Assembly: GCA_950022295.1 (NCBI GenBank)
Contig: OX465597.1
Coordinates: 60,499,016-60,563,015, forward strand
Direction of reading: 5' to 3'
DNA from: Bromus sterilis
Lineage: Eukaryota > Streptophyta > Magnoliopsida > Poales > Poaceae
Length of the DNA: 64,000 bases
Shown here piece after piece: positions 48,915-61,091 of the stretch. The number at the start of each line of letters is the position of its first letter. Positions within the stretch are counted from its first letter, which is position 1. The position numbers and the translations under genes are program-made. The notes beneath the pieces were generated by a model. That model was not told where the DNA came from. It saw nothing but the letters and a program-made list of their open reading frames with translations, and ran no database searches.

Positions 48915-49809
48915 AATGAGAGTTAAATAGAAAGTGCCATTGAGGCCACCAAAAAAATAAAAATAAAGAGAAAATAAAAATAAAAAGAGAGAAGGGGGCA
49001 TACTACTATTCCTTTTGAGAGATCCACACTAGTACTTCATCTTCTAGCCCTTGTACTCCATAGAGATCATCATCATGCATATAGCTATGTGGGGACCCTT
49101 CACACTATAGAACTTGGCTTGTATATTCCAATGATGAGCCTCCTCAAACGAGCTCTAGGTCTTCTTGAGAAAGAAAGTTAGATGCACCCCCACTAGTTCC
49201 CTTGGAGAGCTTTTAGCTCACATGTGCATCCGTTGCATGGCAATCCCTACTCCTCACATCATATCTATCATATGGCCTTCTCTCGCCTATGATTGTCCTC
49301 ATTGATGTGAGCCTTTCACACCTTTTTGTCTTCCTCCTCCACCTTCTTTCTGTTTCGCCTTTTAGGTGTCAACTTTCTTGCTCACGCTCATCCATTGCAT
49401 GAGTGCTCAAAATATCAAAAGGGAGTGGATCAGTTTGACTTGTACCTGGATAGTGGTCTGGGGACGAGTCAAGATAAGAATCCAAAGGAGACTAAGTGTG
49501 AAACTTTAGTAGATAGTTGTTCTCAACAAAAATAATTTTTTCTCTCGTATTTCCCTATCCCTTTCTTGCACGCAAACACCATTTGGACACATTCGAGTCA
49601 CGGACAGCAAGAGCTCTTGTACCTTTTGTTCTTTTGTTGCTTGTGTCAATGCTAATATAGACTCTTGCTTGTTAAGACTTGAATTGAATTGCATGCTTTG
49701 ATTGCTTTACTTAAAAGTCCTTTTATGGTTGTGTGGCATGTCACCAAAGAAATTATGCTTGTTATCATTTACCTACTCGAGGACGAGCAGGAATTAAGCT
49801 TGGGGCTGT

Positions 49810-51236
49810 TGATACGTCCCAAACGTATCTATAATTTCTGCTTGCTCCATGCATGTTTTGTGTGACTTTGCCATGATTTGCTTGAACTTTCATACACTTT
49901 TAAGCATATTTGGACTAATCTATTAACCCAGTGCACCCAGGTGCCAGTTGCTGTTTTCTGCTGTTTTTGTATTTCAGGTTTTCCGGCCATTAAAAGTGCT
50001 CCACAAAATCCAGGAAAATCAGATAAAAAATCAGCGTCGCGAAAGCTTCCGGAAACACCAAAGAAGCGGAGGGGGGGCCCACCACAGGGACTCCAAAAGG
50101 GTCCCTGGCGCGGCCCCACCCTAGGTCGCGCCAGGGGGCCTCCTGGCTGCCCTGTGGGTCCCCTCGACACCCCCCTTCGCCTATATTTACCCCTCGGGGT
50201 GGAAACCCCTTGGACGGACTCCTTTTCCGCGATCTCGCCTCTGTTCCGCCGCCGCCGCCGTTTCAAGATCGGGGCTGCTTGGAGAAGCTGCTCCGACACC
50301 CTGCCGGAAGAAGCTACCCCCTCCGGGAGACCATCCATAGCCATGGATGCCTCCCGTATGTACCGTGAGTAGTTTCCCTTGGACCATGGGTCCATGACCA
50401 GTAGCTATGTGATCTATCTCTCCCTCTTTTGTGCTTCCACTTTCGAGTCCTCGTGAGCTGCCTCACATGATCGAGGCACCTATGTAATTTCTGCTGTTGC
50501 TATGCTGAGTTTGTTGGGATCTGATGGATTATGAGACTATGTTCAGATTGTGATGATTAATATATTTGGTTCTTCTCTTTTATATTTTGTTCTTGAGTAA
50601 ATTCTTGCATGTTCTCCGTTGCGGTATTTGCTTTGGCCAAGTATTTTATTTGCAACTCCAAGAGAGAGCGTTATGCTCGATTGTGGGTTCAGCCCCCTGA
50701 TGTCTAGCTTGAGTGACAGAAACATGAGACTAGGGGATGTGCTGTTGCCACCAGGGATAAAACAACGGTGCTTGTACTTGCGGGTGCAAGGATTGTTTAC
50801 TTTACGCAAAGTTCTTTTAATGCAGTTGTCTGTTGCTTTGAGTTTACACTTTGGGTGGGATTCGCAACTTAATACCAGCGAGATGTTCTGGATAGATATC
50901 TCAAGGTGGATGATTCGTAGTAGATGCAGATGGATGTCGGTCTACTTACCTTGGCGTACTGCCCATTGCTTTTGAGCCCTTCCTTTCTTTGCAGCATAGT
51001 TAGCATTGCGGTGCCTTCATAATCCTGCCAATTGCCCAACTGTGATTTGTTTACCTCGCTAACACTTTTATCGTCTTTTGGGAGAGAGACATCACTAGTG
51101 AAAATCACGGGACCCCGATCCATCTTCATATCATTGTTTACGCCCTAAATTTACTTTCAGTCTTTACTTTCAATTGCCACTATCATTATCTCTTGTGTTG
51201 ATCCTTTGTAAACGGCAAGGCCGGAGGAATTGACAA
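49810..51236 (+). repeat. 3' LTR of the gypsy element, 3' end missing
   Basis: It opens TGATACGTCCCAAACGTATC and matches the 5' LTR to GGAATTGACAA, then breaks off about 200 bases short. Six unexplained bases (CGCGAG) separate it from the next LTR. Confidence 0.85.
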
Positions 51237-51242
51237 CGCGAG

Positions 51243-52863
51243 TGATACGTCACAAACGTATCTATAATTTCTTCTTGCTCCATGCATGTTTTGTGTGATA
51301 TTGCTATGATCTAGATACACTTTCATACACTTTTGATCATATTTGGACTAACCTATTAACTCAGTGCACCCAGTGCCAGTTCCTGTTTTCTGCTGTTTTT
51401 CTATTTCAGTTTTCCCCCATATAAAAAGTGCCAACAAAATTCCGGGAAAATACAGGAAAAATCAGCGTACAGGAAGCTTCGTGAAGAGCCCGAGTGGGGT
51501 CAGAGGGGAGCCAGGGGGGCCCAGGCAGCCACCCGCGCGGCCCCACCCCTGGCCGCGCCAGGGGGGCGCCAGGGGCCCCTGGTCCACCTCTGGCTGCCCC
51601 CTTCGCCTATTTATTCTCCGTCACGGGGAAACTCCGAGGACAGAACCCGATTTTGCGAACTCGCCTCTGTTCCGTCGCCGCCGCGCTTCCGAGATCGGGA
51701 GCACCAGAAGACCTCTTCCCGGCACCCTGCCGGAGGAAGGGCCGACCTCCGGGAGTCTCCTCTCCACCATGGATGCTCCCCGGATGTCTCGTGAGTAGTT
51801 TTCCTTGGACCATGGGTCCGTGATCAGTAGCTATGTGATTTTCTCCTCCCCTCTTTGTTCTTCATGGTTTAGACCTCGTGAGCTGCCCTACATGATCGAG
51901 GCACTTTTGTAATCTTTCTGCTATTGCTATGCTGAGTTTGATGGGATCTGATGGATTATGAGATTATGTTCAGATTGTGATAGAGTAATATATTTGGTTT
52001 TTATCTCTTATATTTTTGTTCCTAAGTAATTCTTGCATGTTCTCCGTTGCTGTTTATTGCTTTGGCCAAGTAGTAGGTAGTGACTCCAAGAGGGATCGTT
52101 ATGCTCGATTGTGGGTTCATGCCCCCCGATGACACGCTTGAGTGACAGAAACATGAGTCTAGGGGATGTGCTGTTGCCACAAGGGGGAAAACAACGGTGC
52201 TTGTAACCGCGGTTGCAAGGATTGTTTACTTTACGCAAAGTACTTTTTAATGCAGTTGTCTGTTGCTTTGGGTTTACACTTTGGTTGGGGCTCGCAACTT
52301 AATACCAGCGAGATGTTCTGGATAGATATCTCAAGGTGGATGATTAGTAGTATATGCAGTTGGATTACGGTCTACTTATTTTGGCGTACTGCCCGTGCTT
52401 TTGAGCCTCTTCCTTTCTTTTGTAGCATAGTTAGCATTGCGGTGCGTTCATAATCCTGTCAATTGCCCTTCTGTAATTTCTTTACCTCGCATAGCAGTTT
52501 TATCGTCTTTTGGGAGAGAGACATCACTAGAGAACATCACGTATCCCGGTCCATATCCTTATTACTGTTTCCACGCTTATTTACGTTCCTGCTTTTTACT
52601 TTTAGTTGCTATCATTATCCTTTGTGTTTTACCCTTTGTGAACAACAAGACCGGAGAGATTGACAACCTCTCTGAACTTCGTTGGGAACAAAGTTATCTG
52701 TGTCTGTGTGCAGGTCCACGTCAGTTGCGCCGCTGACACCTACTTATCATCTCTGGAGTCCTACTGGAGACAAACCTTGGTATCTTCGCTGAGGGAAACT
52801 TGCTGCTGCGCTACATCTCAACCTTCCACTTGGGGTAACCAACGAAGGGCGAGAAAGCCATCA
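51243..52863 (+). repeat. Additional divergent LTR of the same gypsy family
   Basis: It opens TGATACGTCACAAACGTATC and ends AAAGCCATCA (1621 bp). It is visibly more divergent from the other two LTRs than they are from each other. No TSD is found (left CGCGAG, right CCACC). It could be a separate solo LTR or the outcome of recombination. Confidence 0.8.
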
Positions 52864-55800
52864 CCACCCCGTTACATTCCCCCCAGCCGCGCCCCCAATG
52901 GCTCACCGAAGCGAGCGCACGACCTCGCTGGCGTGCCATGTCCGTCGCCGGCGTCAATGGCGTGGACGCCCTGGGGCTAACCCCTCCCCCACTGACATGC
53001 GGGCCCTCCCGTTTTGTATTAGCGCTAATGACCCATTAGGCCTAAGACCCCCACTGTTAACTTGTCTGTTAAGTAAATATCCCCTGCTGCCTATTACATG
53101 TGGAGCCACCCCTTTAATTAACTACTGGATTATTTAAAATTGTTTAATTAAAACATTAGTTAAGCTAGAGCCTATGACAACTGGGTCTCACTTGTAAGTA
53201 TTTAAAGAAAATGAATTTATAATAATATTTGTGTATAACATGTGGGCCCTGGCCCTATTTAAATTGATTAAATATTTTTATTATCACTGTGAGGCTGACC
53301 AGTGGGACCCACTGGTCAGGTTTGACCTGGTCAACCCCTCTGTGGATAATGTTTCTTTTTAATAATAAAAGAAATTATAAAATGATTTAAATTGAATTAA
53401 ACTTTGAAATTGAATATCTTTTAAACCGTAAATCAGATGAAAATAATTTATATATCAAAATTTCTCAGAAAAATACAACGAATACGAATATGCTATCCGT
53501 ATGTCAACAACCCCCTCTAACACAACGAACATCGACCTTGCCCCCCTCCGGGTCGTTTGTCCGATAATTGCCCGATACCGTAAAACTCTCCGGATGAATT
53601 TATTCTGAACACGAAAGTTGATCAGAATAGTTCAACTAACCCGGATACCCCACCCATACGTTTGTCGGATGTCCACGACACCTCCGGCATGGTACCTTCC
53701 CCCTCCGGACACCCTGTCCGGTAATCACTCGGTGCTGGCAGTTCATCCACGGATGAATTCCCGCTCCGAGCATATTGCTTCGTACTACGTTAGAGCACCG
53801 ATAATGTTTCATCTGTCATGTCATGCATTGATTGCTATGATTGCTTTATATTTACTGTTTCTCCCCCCTTTATTCTCCGGTAGACCCCGCTGTTGACTCC
53901 GACTACACCGCCGCCGAGTACAACTACTTCGTCGATGATCGTACCGCTACTACCGAGCTTCCAGGCAAGCAGAGCCATTTTCCTTTCCCAGATATCGCCT
54001 ATCTTTCCGTACTTTTCTTGCACTAGGCATTGTTACTGCTGCTGCTACGTTACAATCCTATTCAATTGCATAGCCTGTCATTGTCACCCCTTGATTACCT
54101 TTCCGTTATCCTATGATGCCTTATAAATATATATTATTTCAGTAGTTAGCCCTGCACATTGTTAGTTACTAGGATTAGATAGCGGGCCGTGATCACTCTG
54201 GGAGTGATCGCGGAAACGATATATTACAACTGCAACACGTACGGATCAATGCAGATGCCCTAGGGAACCTACAACGGCGAGACTCTGCCGAGTCGCTTCG
54301 AGTTTGACTTACGCGTGGACGAACTGGTATTTCACTCTCGTCGGCTCAGTAGCGTAGCATCACCGGGATGATACGAGGTTTACCTCTTTAGTTCATTCCG
54401 CTGGTATCTCGGCACCACCAGGGTGATACGAGAATATTCCTCTTTATTTCATTCCGCTGATGTCTCTGTCGAGCCATCTCAAGTGTACCATCGCGGGTGA
54501 TTCCTTCTGGTTTCACTTGATGGTAGGCACTCGAATCAACTGGTGTCCTTAGAGGTAAGGATTCGGTTGACCCAACGGTGCCTGCGCAGGGTATCTTAGC
54601 GAAACGACAGGTCAGGTGTATTCCACCGGTGTGCGGCGGGCCTGGTACTGTTCGTGGCCGAGAGGTATCCTGTTATACGAAAGTCGAGCTCTTCGGAGCA
54701 AACGCGAGACAAGGTAAGGAGACGGTTCACCTTGTTGGTAGCCGCAAGAGTTGGTGGGACGACAGGGCAGGCGACCACTGGCTCTGGTAATGGGGGTGGA
54801 CCTGGCTGCTGTCGTTGTCCGCGACTCACCTAAATAAGGACAACGATAACGGTTGTTCCGATAGAAAATTAATAAAATGCTTAATGGGTTCGGCGGATGA
54901 CTTGAGTGGCTATATGCCTATACGCACTACCTCCACGTGGGATTACGGTGTGGGCCCTCTGCGTTGTAGCCTCGTTCGAGGGCTCTTCAGACGTCATCTT
55001 TACCTCGGGTTGATTGCCGGGCTTGGACCGCCTACTCCGGTAGTGGGAGGTGGGTCTACTTCACCGGCTAGTCGAGTACCGTGCAAGAGTACAAAGGACA
55101 AGGGTCCAAAGTTCCTTTGTACTTAGGATTTAGACCGGCGGATGGCCTCTCTGTTGAGCTCGAAGGATGGACTTCGGCGTATCGGATACCCTCGGTGGTG
55201 CATTCCCTAACAAGGTGTATGCCACCCTGGAGATCCGAGCATGTAGGGTAACAGTAGTGCAGCCCCTGCAGGGATGATAATCTATTCGGATAGCCGTGTC
55301 CACGGTAACAGGACGCTTTATGCTGAAGCCAGACTCTACCACTACAAACTACTACTACTAAACTGATTGGTTCCGGGTTTTCTTCCTCGCCGAGAAGTCG
55401 AGGAGGGATTCTCGGAGGCATTGTTATTTGATATCTAATACAACTTACTATTATACAATGCTGCAGCAACTTCTGCTCCATTGTTACTTTATGCTTTCAT
55501 TGAACTGTTGGCTATTCTCTCCTCATGCTGCAAGACTCGTCGGAAGATGCTAGTCTTCGATAGGCCTAGCTTCTTACCCTTATTCTGAGTTCTACCTTGC
55601 AGTCCACTATATACAGCCTCCCCTTTACATTTGATAGAAATGCATAAATGCTTAGTAGCGGACGTAAGACTCGCAGGTATGCTAGATACTAACCCTTGCT
55701 TTATTTCCCCATTTTTGTTTTGCCTGATCGGCCGCTGCATTCGACGTTGGAGCCTTGGAGTCCAGGAGCAGAAGATCCCTGGTGCTTGCTTCATCATCGA

Positions 55801-56116
55801 GTTCCCCTTTGACCAGGAGTAGTTTGGAGGTTCCTAGGCAGGAGGCCTCGCCTTTTCGATCGTTGTTGTTTTTGTGCTACCCTTCTTAAGGCAGATCATG
55901 TGTACCTTGTGTCTGTACTCAGATACTATTGCTTCCTCTAACTTTGTGCTCTCGAGCTGTTGTATTCGAGCCCTCATGGCCCCTAACTTGTATTAAACAA
56001 CTTGTATTATTTTATTTGTAGAGTTGTGTTGTGATATCTCATCGTGAGTGCCTGATCTCGATCGTGTACCTTGCGTGTATGATTACTTTACATGGATTGA
56101 TTTTGGGGGCGTCACA
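52864..56116 (+). repeat. Family A LTR 2, right part
   Basis: Resumes at sequence matching 37196 and ends GGGGGCGTCACA. It contains a perfect palindrome at 53297-53317, exon-like segment 1 at 53884-53964, the tandem repeat at 54356-54466, and a changed acceptor before segment 2 (GCATTCGAC near 55737). Confidence 0.9.
54356..54466. repeat. Two-unit tandem repeat in A LTR 2
   Basis: Same duplication as at 38686-38796, with a few substitutions. Confidence 0.75.
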
Positions 56117-57468
56117 AGTTGGTATCAGAGCCGACTGCCTGTAGGACACCTCCTTCCAACTCCTTGGTCGAAGTCGAGTCTAGTCTTTGAAAAACTAGTT
56201 TACTAACAGTGTCGTGTGGCTTATCGGCCCACGACGCAAAATTGGGTGGGATTAGGATCTTTTTCTCTGTACCTTTACTCTGGGACTCCTCTCTCCCATC
56301 TTTTCGGGTTAAAGATTTTGCTAACTCTGACATTAGGATCTCGTGGTCGCATCTACCCGGAGAGCCCTTCACCCAAGATGATCGCTTGCTTCACCTGAAG
56401 ATTCCGAAGATTACTCTTCGATAAACTCCCAAGAACCTATCTGTTCATTGCCTTTGCAATCCCCTGCCACCGATAAGTCCGTATGGATAATTACATCCAC
56501 CTCCCGATCTGAAATCACAATTCCCTTGTACTTAAGCATTGAATTATTCCGATGCTTCTATCACCCGATGCCTTTGCATTCTTTATCCTTCTGGTTGAGT
56601 GCCGATACTCACATCATATTCTTTGCGAACCACCCGACCTTTGGTGGATTATTATCCAATTATTCTTACATGGCTTCTTCCATGTGTCGATTGGATTCAT
56701 CGTGTGAAACACCATCCTTGCCATCAATGATTTGTGTTATCATCGACAACCTCCCTTGACTCTCTGCCAATACAAGTTGGTCATGTATATCGTGCTCTGC
56801 TTTCCCTTGGGAAAGAGATACCCCTGATACTTGTGTATCATCACATTTTCCCTCCCATTGGTTTGTTTAACCTTTCTTGTAATGTATCTTATCTGAGCAG
56901 TGATAATTCCCTGCTTAAGTAACTACTTCGGTGTACTACCCTGTCGGTACAACCTGTTACTATCATAGATGACCTTTCGGTTAATACCTATGGACGAGAA
57001 CCTTGCCAATTGGTCCGCCTCGTTTTAACGAGCGGGAAAATGGTTCTCATTGTCCCTCGCCCTTGGTATCGACGTTGTTGCCAAAATTGTTGACAAGATA
57101 TTCTTTGACATACCTTGCGCCGTGATCGCATAAAATGTCACCACACCATGTGGGCCCATAACCCACATTTCCACAGGATCGAAACCTGACTCTTTTGTAC
57201 ATCCCCTTTCCTAAGCTAATTCTTCGTGCTTGACCTTGTATGCAATTCACGAGTCACCTACCTTATGATATTCAGTCCGATACCAGACGCAGTGCTTAAG
57301 CCTGTTGCTCTGGACCCCCTTTCATCATCTGTCATGCTTGCATATCCGCTTGAAACTTCTCATGCTTTCTTTTGTTTCTCTCGTTGTATTCCCCTGAGTA
57401 TAAACTCGGAATATACTTTGTACCCCCTTCCCTTGGACAACCTTGGTTGGTTAAACTTGTACCGATAC
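56117..57468 (+). other. Family A internal segment 2, 3' end deleted
   Basis: It follows internal segment 1 closely from a primer site at 56120-56131 (TGGTATCAGAGC) until TTGTACCGATAC, where it jumps to LTR sequence, losing about 240 bases including the polypurine tract and the first bases of the LTR. No coding motif. Confidence 0.85.
56120..56131 (+). promoter_or_regulatory. Primer-binding site, initiator tRNA-Met
   Basis: TGGTATCAGAGC lies three bases after the LTR end at 56116. Confidence 0.85.
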
Positions 57469-57723
57469 TGTCAGTGAACAATAATCACTGTTGCTAAAAC
57501 CGGCCTTGATGAAATTTTTGCTTTTCTTCATCTTCAGATCTTGGTGGGGGTATTGAAACCAATGTACCCATCATGCCCTGACCAAACTCTGCTGTTGATC
57601 ATGTTCAATATCATGATGGTTGATAATAATAACCATGTGCCAAGTGTGCCTTGATCATCATCATGCAAATCAAGTCAAACCCTAAACCATTTTGAATTAA
57701 TATTTAAAAAACTAGTGGCAAAT
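57469..57723 (+). repeat. Family A LTR 3 fragment
   Basis: TGTCAGTGAACAATAATC to AGTGGCAAAT matches positions about 15-270 of the A LTR and stops abruptly at unrelated gag sequence. Both ends are deletion joins. Confidence 0.85.
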
Positions 57724-57734
57724 GCTATAAGTAA

Positions 57735-59646
57735 GTTATAAGTAAGTTTTCTTCACCACCACCAAATGCTACTTCTGATGAGTCTGATAATATGTCTGAA
57801 ACTTTTGATGATGCTACTACTAACCTTGATGATATTGGTTCACTTGGTTACTATCTTGAGACACAGATCGATGTTGCTGCCAAACAATCTGGAATTGAAA
57901 TTCCTGTTACTCGCTACCCTATTGGTGTCACTTATCATTATCCTGACCTGAGTGGTCCCAAGGAGAGACTCCTTGAGGATGATTATATTGTTCTTGATGA
58001 TGATTTATGTAGGGAACTCAGAGATTGTGATGACTCTGATCCTGATACTATGAAGAAGTTGCTTGCAAAGCATTCTATGAAGAACAAGTTTGCTCCTGAT
58101 CCTAAATTTGCTACATCTCCTATATGCATCAATGATCCTGATTTTGATTTCTTTGTTGATCTTTCACTTATATCTACAGTTGAAGCTGCCCCATTTTATG
58201 ACAGAGAAAATGATGATGCTATTGCACACCTGACCAAACTCACTGAGTTGGGTGGCTTGTTTACTACCGATGAAAAGACACGAAACTTTTATGTGACTAA
58301 GCTTCTTCCTTTCTCTTTGAAGGAGGGTGCTAAAGCATGGTATGATGCACTACCATGTGGTTCCATTAAGAGTCCTCAAGACTTGGCTCAATCTTTTGTT
58401 GATAAGTACTTTCCTTCTCACATGCAACATGCTGCTTTACAGAGAATTTATAACTTTAAATAGTTGCAGGATGAGCACCTCCCTAAAGCTTGGGGGAGGT
58501 ATTGCGGTTTGATCAAGGCTAGACCGGGACATGGAGTTCCTAAGAATGAATTACTTGATATATTTTATGCTGGTCTAACCGATGAATCTAGATCCTATTT
58601 GGATAATTGTGATGGTTGTGTTTTCAGGGAAAGGACACCGGATGATGCTGAAGAACTAGTGTGAAAGATTGCCAAGAACCACGAAGATTGGTCCTTCCCT
58701 GAACCACCTCCACCACCAAAGAAGAGGGGATGCTTGTCCTAAGCCCCGAAGATATGTAAGAAGCAAAGAAGTCTATAAAAGAGAAGGGTATTAAAGCTGA
58801 AGACGTGAAGAATCTACCTCCTATCGAGAAGTTGTGTGAGCCCACTAATCACCCTCCTATGGTAGAGTTACACTCTCTAATATATTTCAATGCAAGTGAC
58901 ATCCCTCGAGGTAAGCCTCTTGATCAATGCTTAGATGAGCTTGATAATTTTATTATGAAGCAAAATCACTTTAATATGAGGATTCAGAGTCAGTTGCAAG
59001 ATAATACCCTTGCTATCAAAAGTCTGCTTGATGTTCTAGGTAGAACTGTTAATGATGTAAAAGCCTTGTTAAACATTTTCATATGGTTCAAACTCAGCTT
59101 GAACAAATTTCCGATGTGCAAAAAGATTTGGTTGCTAACAATGCCAAACATGATATACAAGCCTTCGGGATTAAAACCCGAGGTGGCAACAGCACTCAAT
59201 ACCCTCTCTATCCAGAGGGGCATCCAAAGAGAATCGAGCAAGATTGTCAAGTGCAGGAAGAAGAAATTGTTAGCTCTCCGAATAATAATAATAAGAAGAA
59301 ACACAAGGAAGCTGACAATTCCAATGATCCTATTGCAAGCGAAGATCCTGTTGTTGATCCAATTAGTATATCTACCTCCGATGCTGAAACTGAAGACGGT
59401 GTTGAGCCTGAAAAGGATAATGAGAAGAAAGATCCACCTGAAGTACAAGAAGAAGAAGCACCCGACAAATGTAAGAAATACACTAGAGAGGACTTCATCG
59501 CAAGAAGACATGGGAAGGAAAGAGAACCATGGGTACAGAAACCCATGCCCTTTCCAGGCAAGTCTCTCAAAACCAAAGAAGAAGAGCACTACAATAAGTT
59601 TTGTGAGTGGATGAAACCTCTTTTTTCTTCAAATTCCTTTGACTGA
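57735..59646 (+). pseudogene. gag: gag of the decayed gypsy element
   Basis: Coding begins in frame just after the junction; the ATG at 57792 (MSETFDDATTNLDD) is internal. A retrotransposon-gag domain (FYVTKLLPFSLKEGAKAWYD, FVDKYFPSHMQHAALQRIY) runs to TAG at 58461, continues in frame to TGA at 58662 and a further stop, and restarts in another frame at 58805. A second frameshift near 59085 leads to an acidic, Lys/Glu-rich stretch ending at 59646. At least three stops and two frameshifts make it non-functional. Confidence 0.85.
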
Positions 59647-60289
59647 TGCTATTAAGTTACCTCCGTACTCGAGATATATGAAAGATATTTTTACTAACAA
59701 AAGAAAAGTCCCTAATGAGGCAATATATACTATGCATGCTAACTACTCTTTTAGTGGGAAGATTCATGAGAAGATTGTTGATCCAGGTATACCCACCATT
59801 GCTTGCTCCATAAAGAATAATTATGTCAGAAGTGCTTTATGTGATCTTGGTGCAGGAGTGAGTGTTATGCATTTCTTTCTTTACAAGAGGCTTTGTTTAG
59901 ATAAACTAATCCCTACAGATATCTCTCTTCAGATGGCTGATAAGTCAGCAGCCGTCCCAATTGGTATTTGTGAAGATGTTCCTGTTGAAGTTGCTAATTG
60001 CTTAATCCTTTTTGATTTTGTTGTACTTGACATGCCAGAGGATGGGAGCATGTCTATTATTATTGGTAGACCTTTTCTTAACACCGCAGGTGCTATCATT
60101 GATTGCAATAAAGGAAATGTTACCTTCAACGTGGATGATATGGAACACACGGTGTATTTTCCTAAGAAGATCGACAAAAGGCATGGCCTTAACTCTATAG
60201 AGAATATCAAGATCGTGAAGATTGGAAATTGGGATTGCCCTCTACATGTGCACCACAAAAATCATTATGGTGGGGACAATGTCCATTAA
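59639..60289 (+). pseudogene. Retroelement aspartic protease, second family
   Basis: A 216-residue frame with the active-site loop ALCDLGAGVSVMHFFLYKRL and the end segment IIIGRPFLNTAGAIID is typical of plant retropepsins. A short frameshift in a T-run near 59625-59632 separates it from gag: upstream coding continues FCEWMKPLF and then TDAIKLPPYSRYMKDI. It ends at 60289. There is no RT after it. Confidence 0.85.
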
Positions 60290-61091
60290 AGTAAAGGTAC
60301 AATGATCACTTTATAAGAGGTGAGACTTTCTGCTCTACATATCACCGGTTTGTTGGTAAGACTTGATCAACCTTGCTAGCTAGCATGTTTTATATGGGTA
60401 AAAAGTCGAGTTTGTTATGTTTTCATTTCCTTTAGCTTTTGTTCTCCTTGTTGTACCAAAGTTTTATGTTTTTGGAGCTTCACATGTCTAAACACTGTTT
60501 CAAGTTTCCAGGAAGTTTTGCAACTTTTGGAATTTTGAAAAAAATTCAACGGTGAAGATGTCAGAAAAATTCCGCAAAAAAAAAAAAAATTCTCCAGAAA
60601 AAGGGACCAGGAGGCACCTGGGGATGACTAGGGGGGCCACCCCTGGTCTAGACGGCCAGGTGGCGCGACCTGCCCCCTGGCCGTGCCCACAGGGCGCCTC
60701 GGCCCCCCAGGCCAGCCACCCAGGTAAGTCTTCTTCCTCTCTCCTTCTTTCTCCTAAAAAACATGTGTTCTTCAGCTGGAACCCGAGTTCTTGCTGCTCT
60801 CTTCTCGGAACTTCGATCTCTCTCTACAGCCCATTATTTGAGCTGAAATTTTGAGCAAATACTCCCTGGTATGTGACTCCTCCACCACTCCAATTAGATT
60901 TTTGATTGGTGGCTTCATTAGTGAGTATTTAGAAGTGGTTGGTGCTGTTCATATGAGCTTGCATGTATGAGTAGAAATTTATTTTTAAAGTTTTGATGCA
61001 AGTTTATGCATTGGGTAAGTGAGTAGAATAGTTTGCCTCAGCTCGTTTTTTCTTAAATCCTTGTTTTTGTAATTTTCCAAAAATTTCAGAA
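60290..61091 (+). other. Non-coding spacer of the gypsy body
   Basis: T-rich then GC-rich sequence with an A13 run near 60577-60589. I see no gene. Confidence 0.6.

Larger units (their letters stand above)
46892..49809 (+). other. 3' non-coding spacer of the gypsy element (2.9 kb)
   Basis: It contains two AAGCTTGGGGATGCCC hairpins (47537-47621), a pair of AAGATCCCAAAGAGG repeats (48869-48914), and an antisense ORF (48352-48627). It ends with GGATTAAGCTTGGGGCTG-like sequence before the 3' LTR. The spacer replaces the place where pol would be. A minus-strand relative fills 13908-16801. Confidence 0.8.
42854..52863 (+). mobile_element. gag-protease gypsy element in A LTR 2, with an extra LTR
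   Basis: 5' LTR (42854-44434), tRNA-Asp primer site, gag and protease with stops, a long 3' spacer, a 3' LTR (49810-51236, cut) and a further complete but more divergent LTR of the same family (51243-52863). There is no RT, RNase H or integrase. LTRs opening TGATACGTC with a tRNA-Asp primer site are common in Triticeae gypsy families. The flanks (GGCCAC left, CCACCC right) do not form a clear TSD, in line with a deletion at the join. Confidence 0.88.
27600..57723 (+). mobile_element. Family A composite: LTR-internal-LTR-internal-LTR fragment, with nested insertions
   Basis: LTR 1 (27600-28773 and 37106-40442), internal 1 (40443-42041), LTR 2 (42042-42853 and 52864-56116), internal 2 (56117-57468) and an LTR 3 fragment (57469-57723) follow in one orientation. 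There is no gag or pol, only primer sites and one polypurine tract, so it is a non-autonomous large-LTR gypsy element. Its LTR resembles the chromovirus LTR at 2325-6591, which may be an autonomous relative. The left flank AATAT (27595-27599) is the expected TSD; the right end is lost. Confidence 0.85.
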
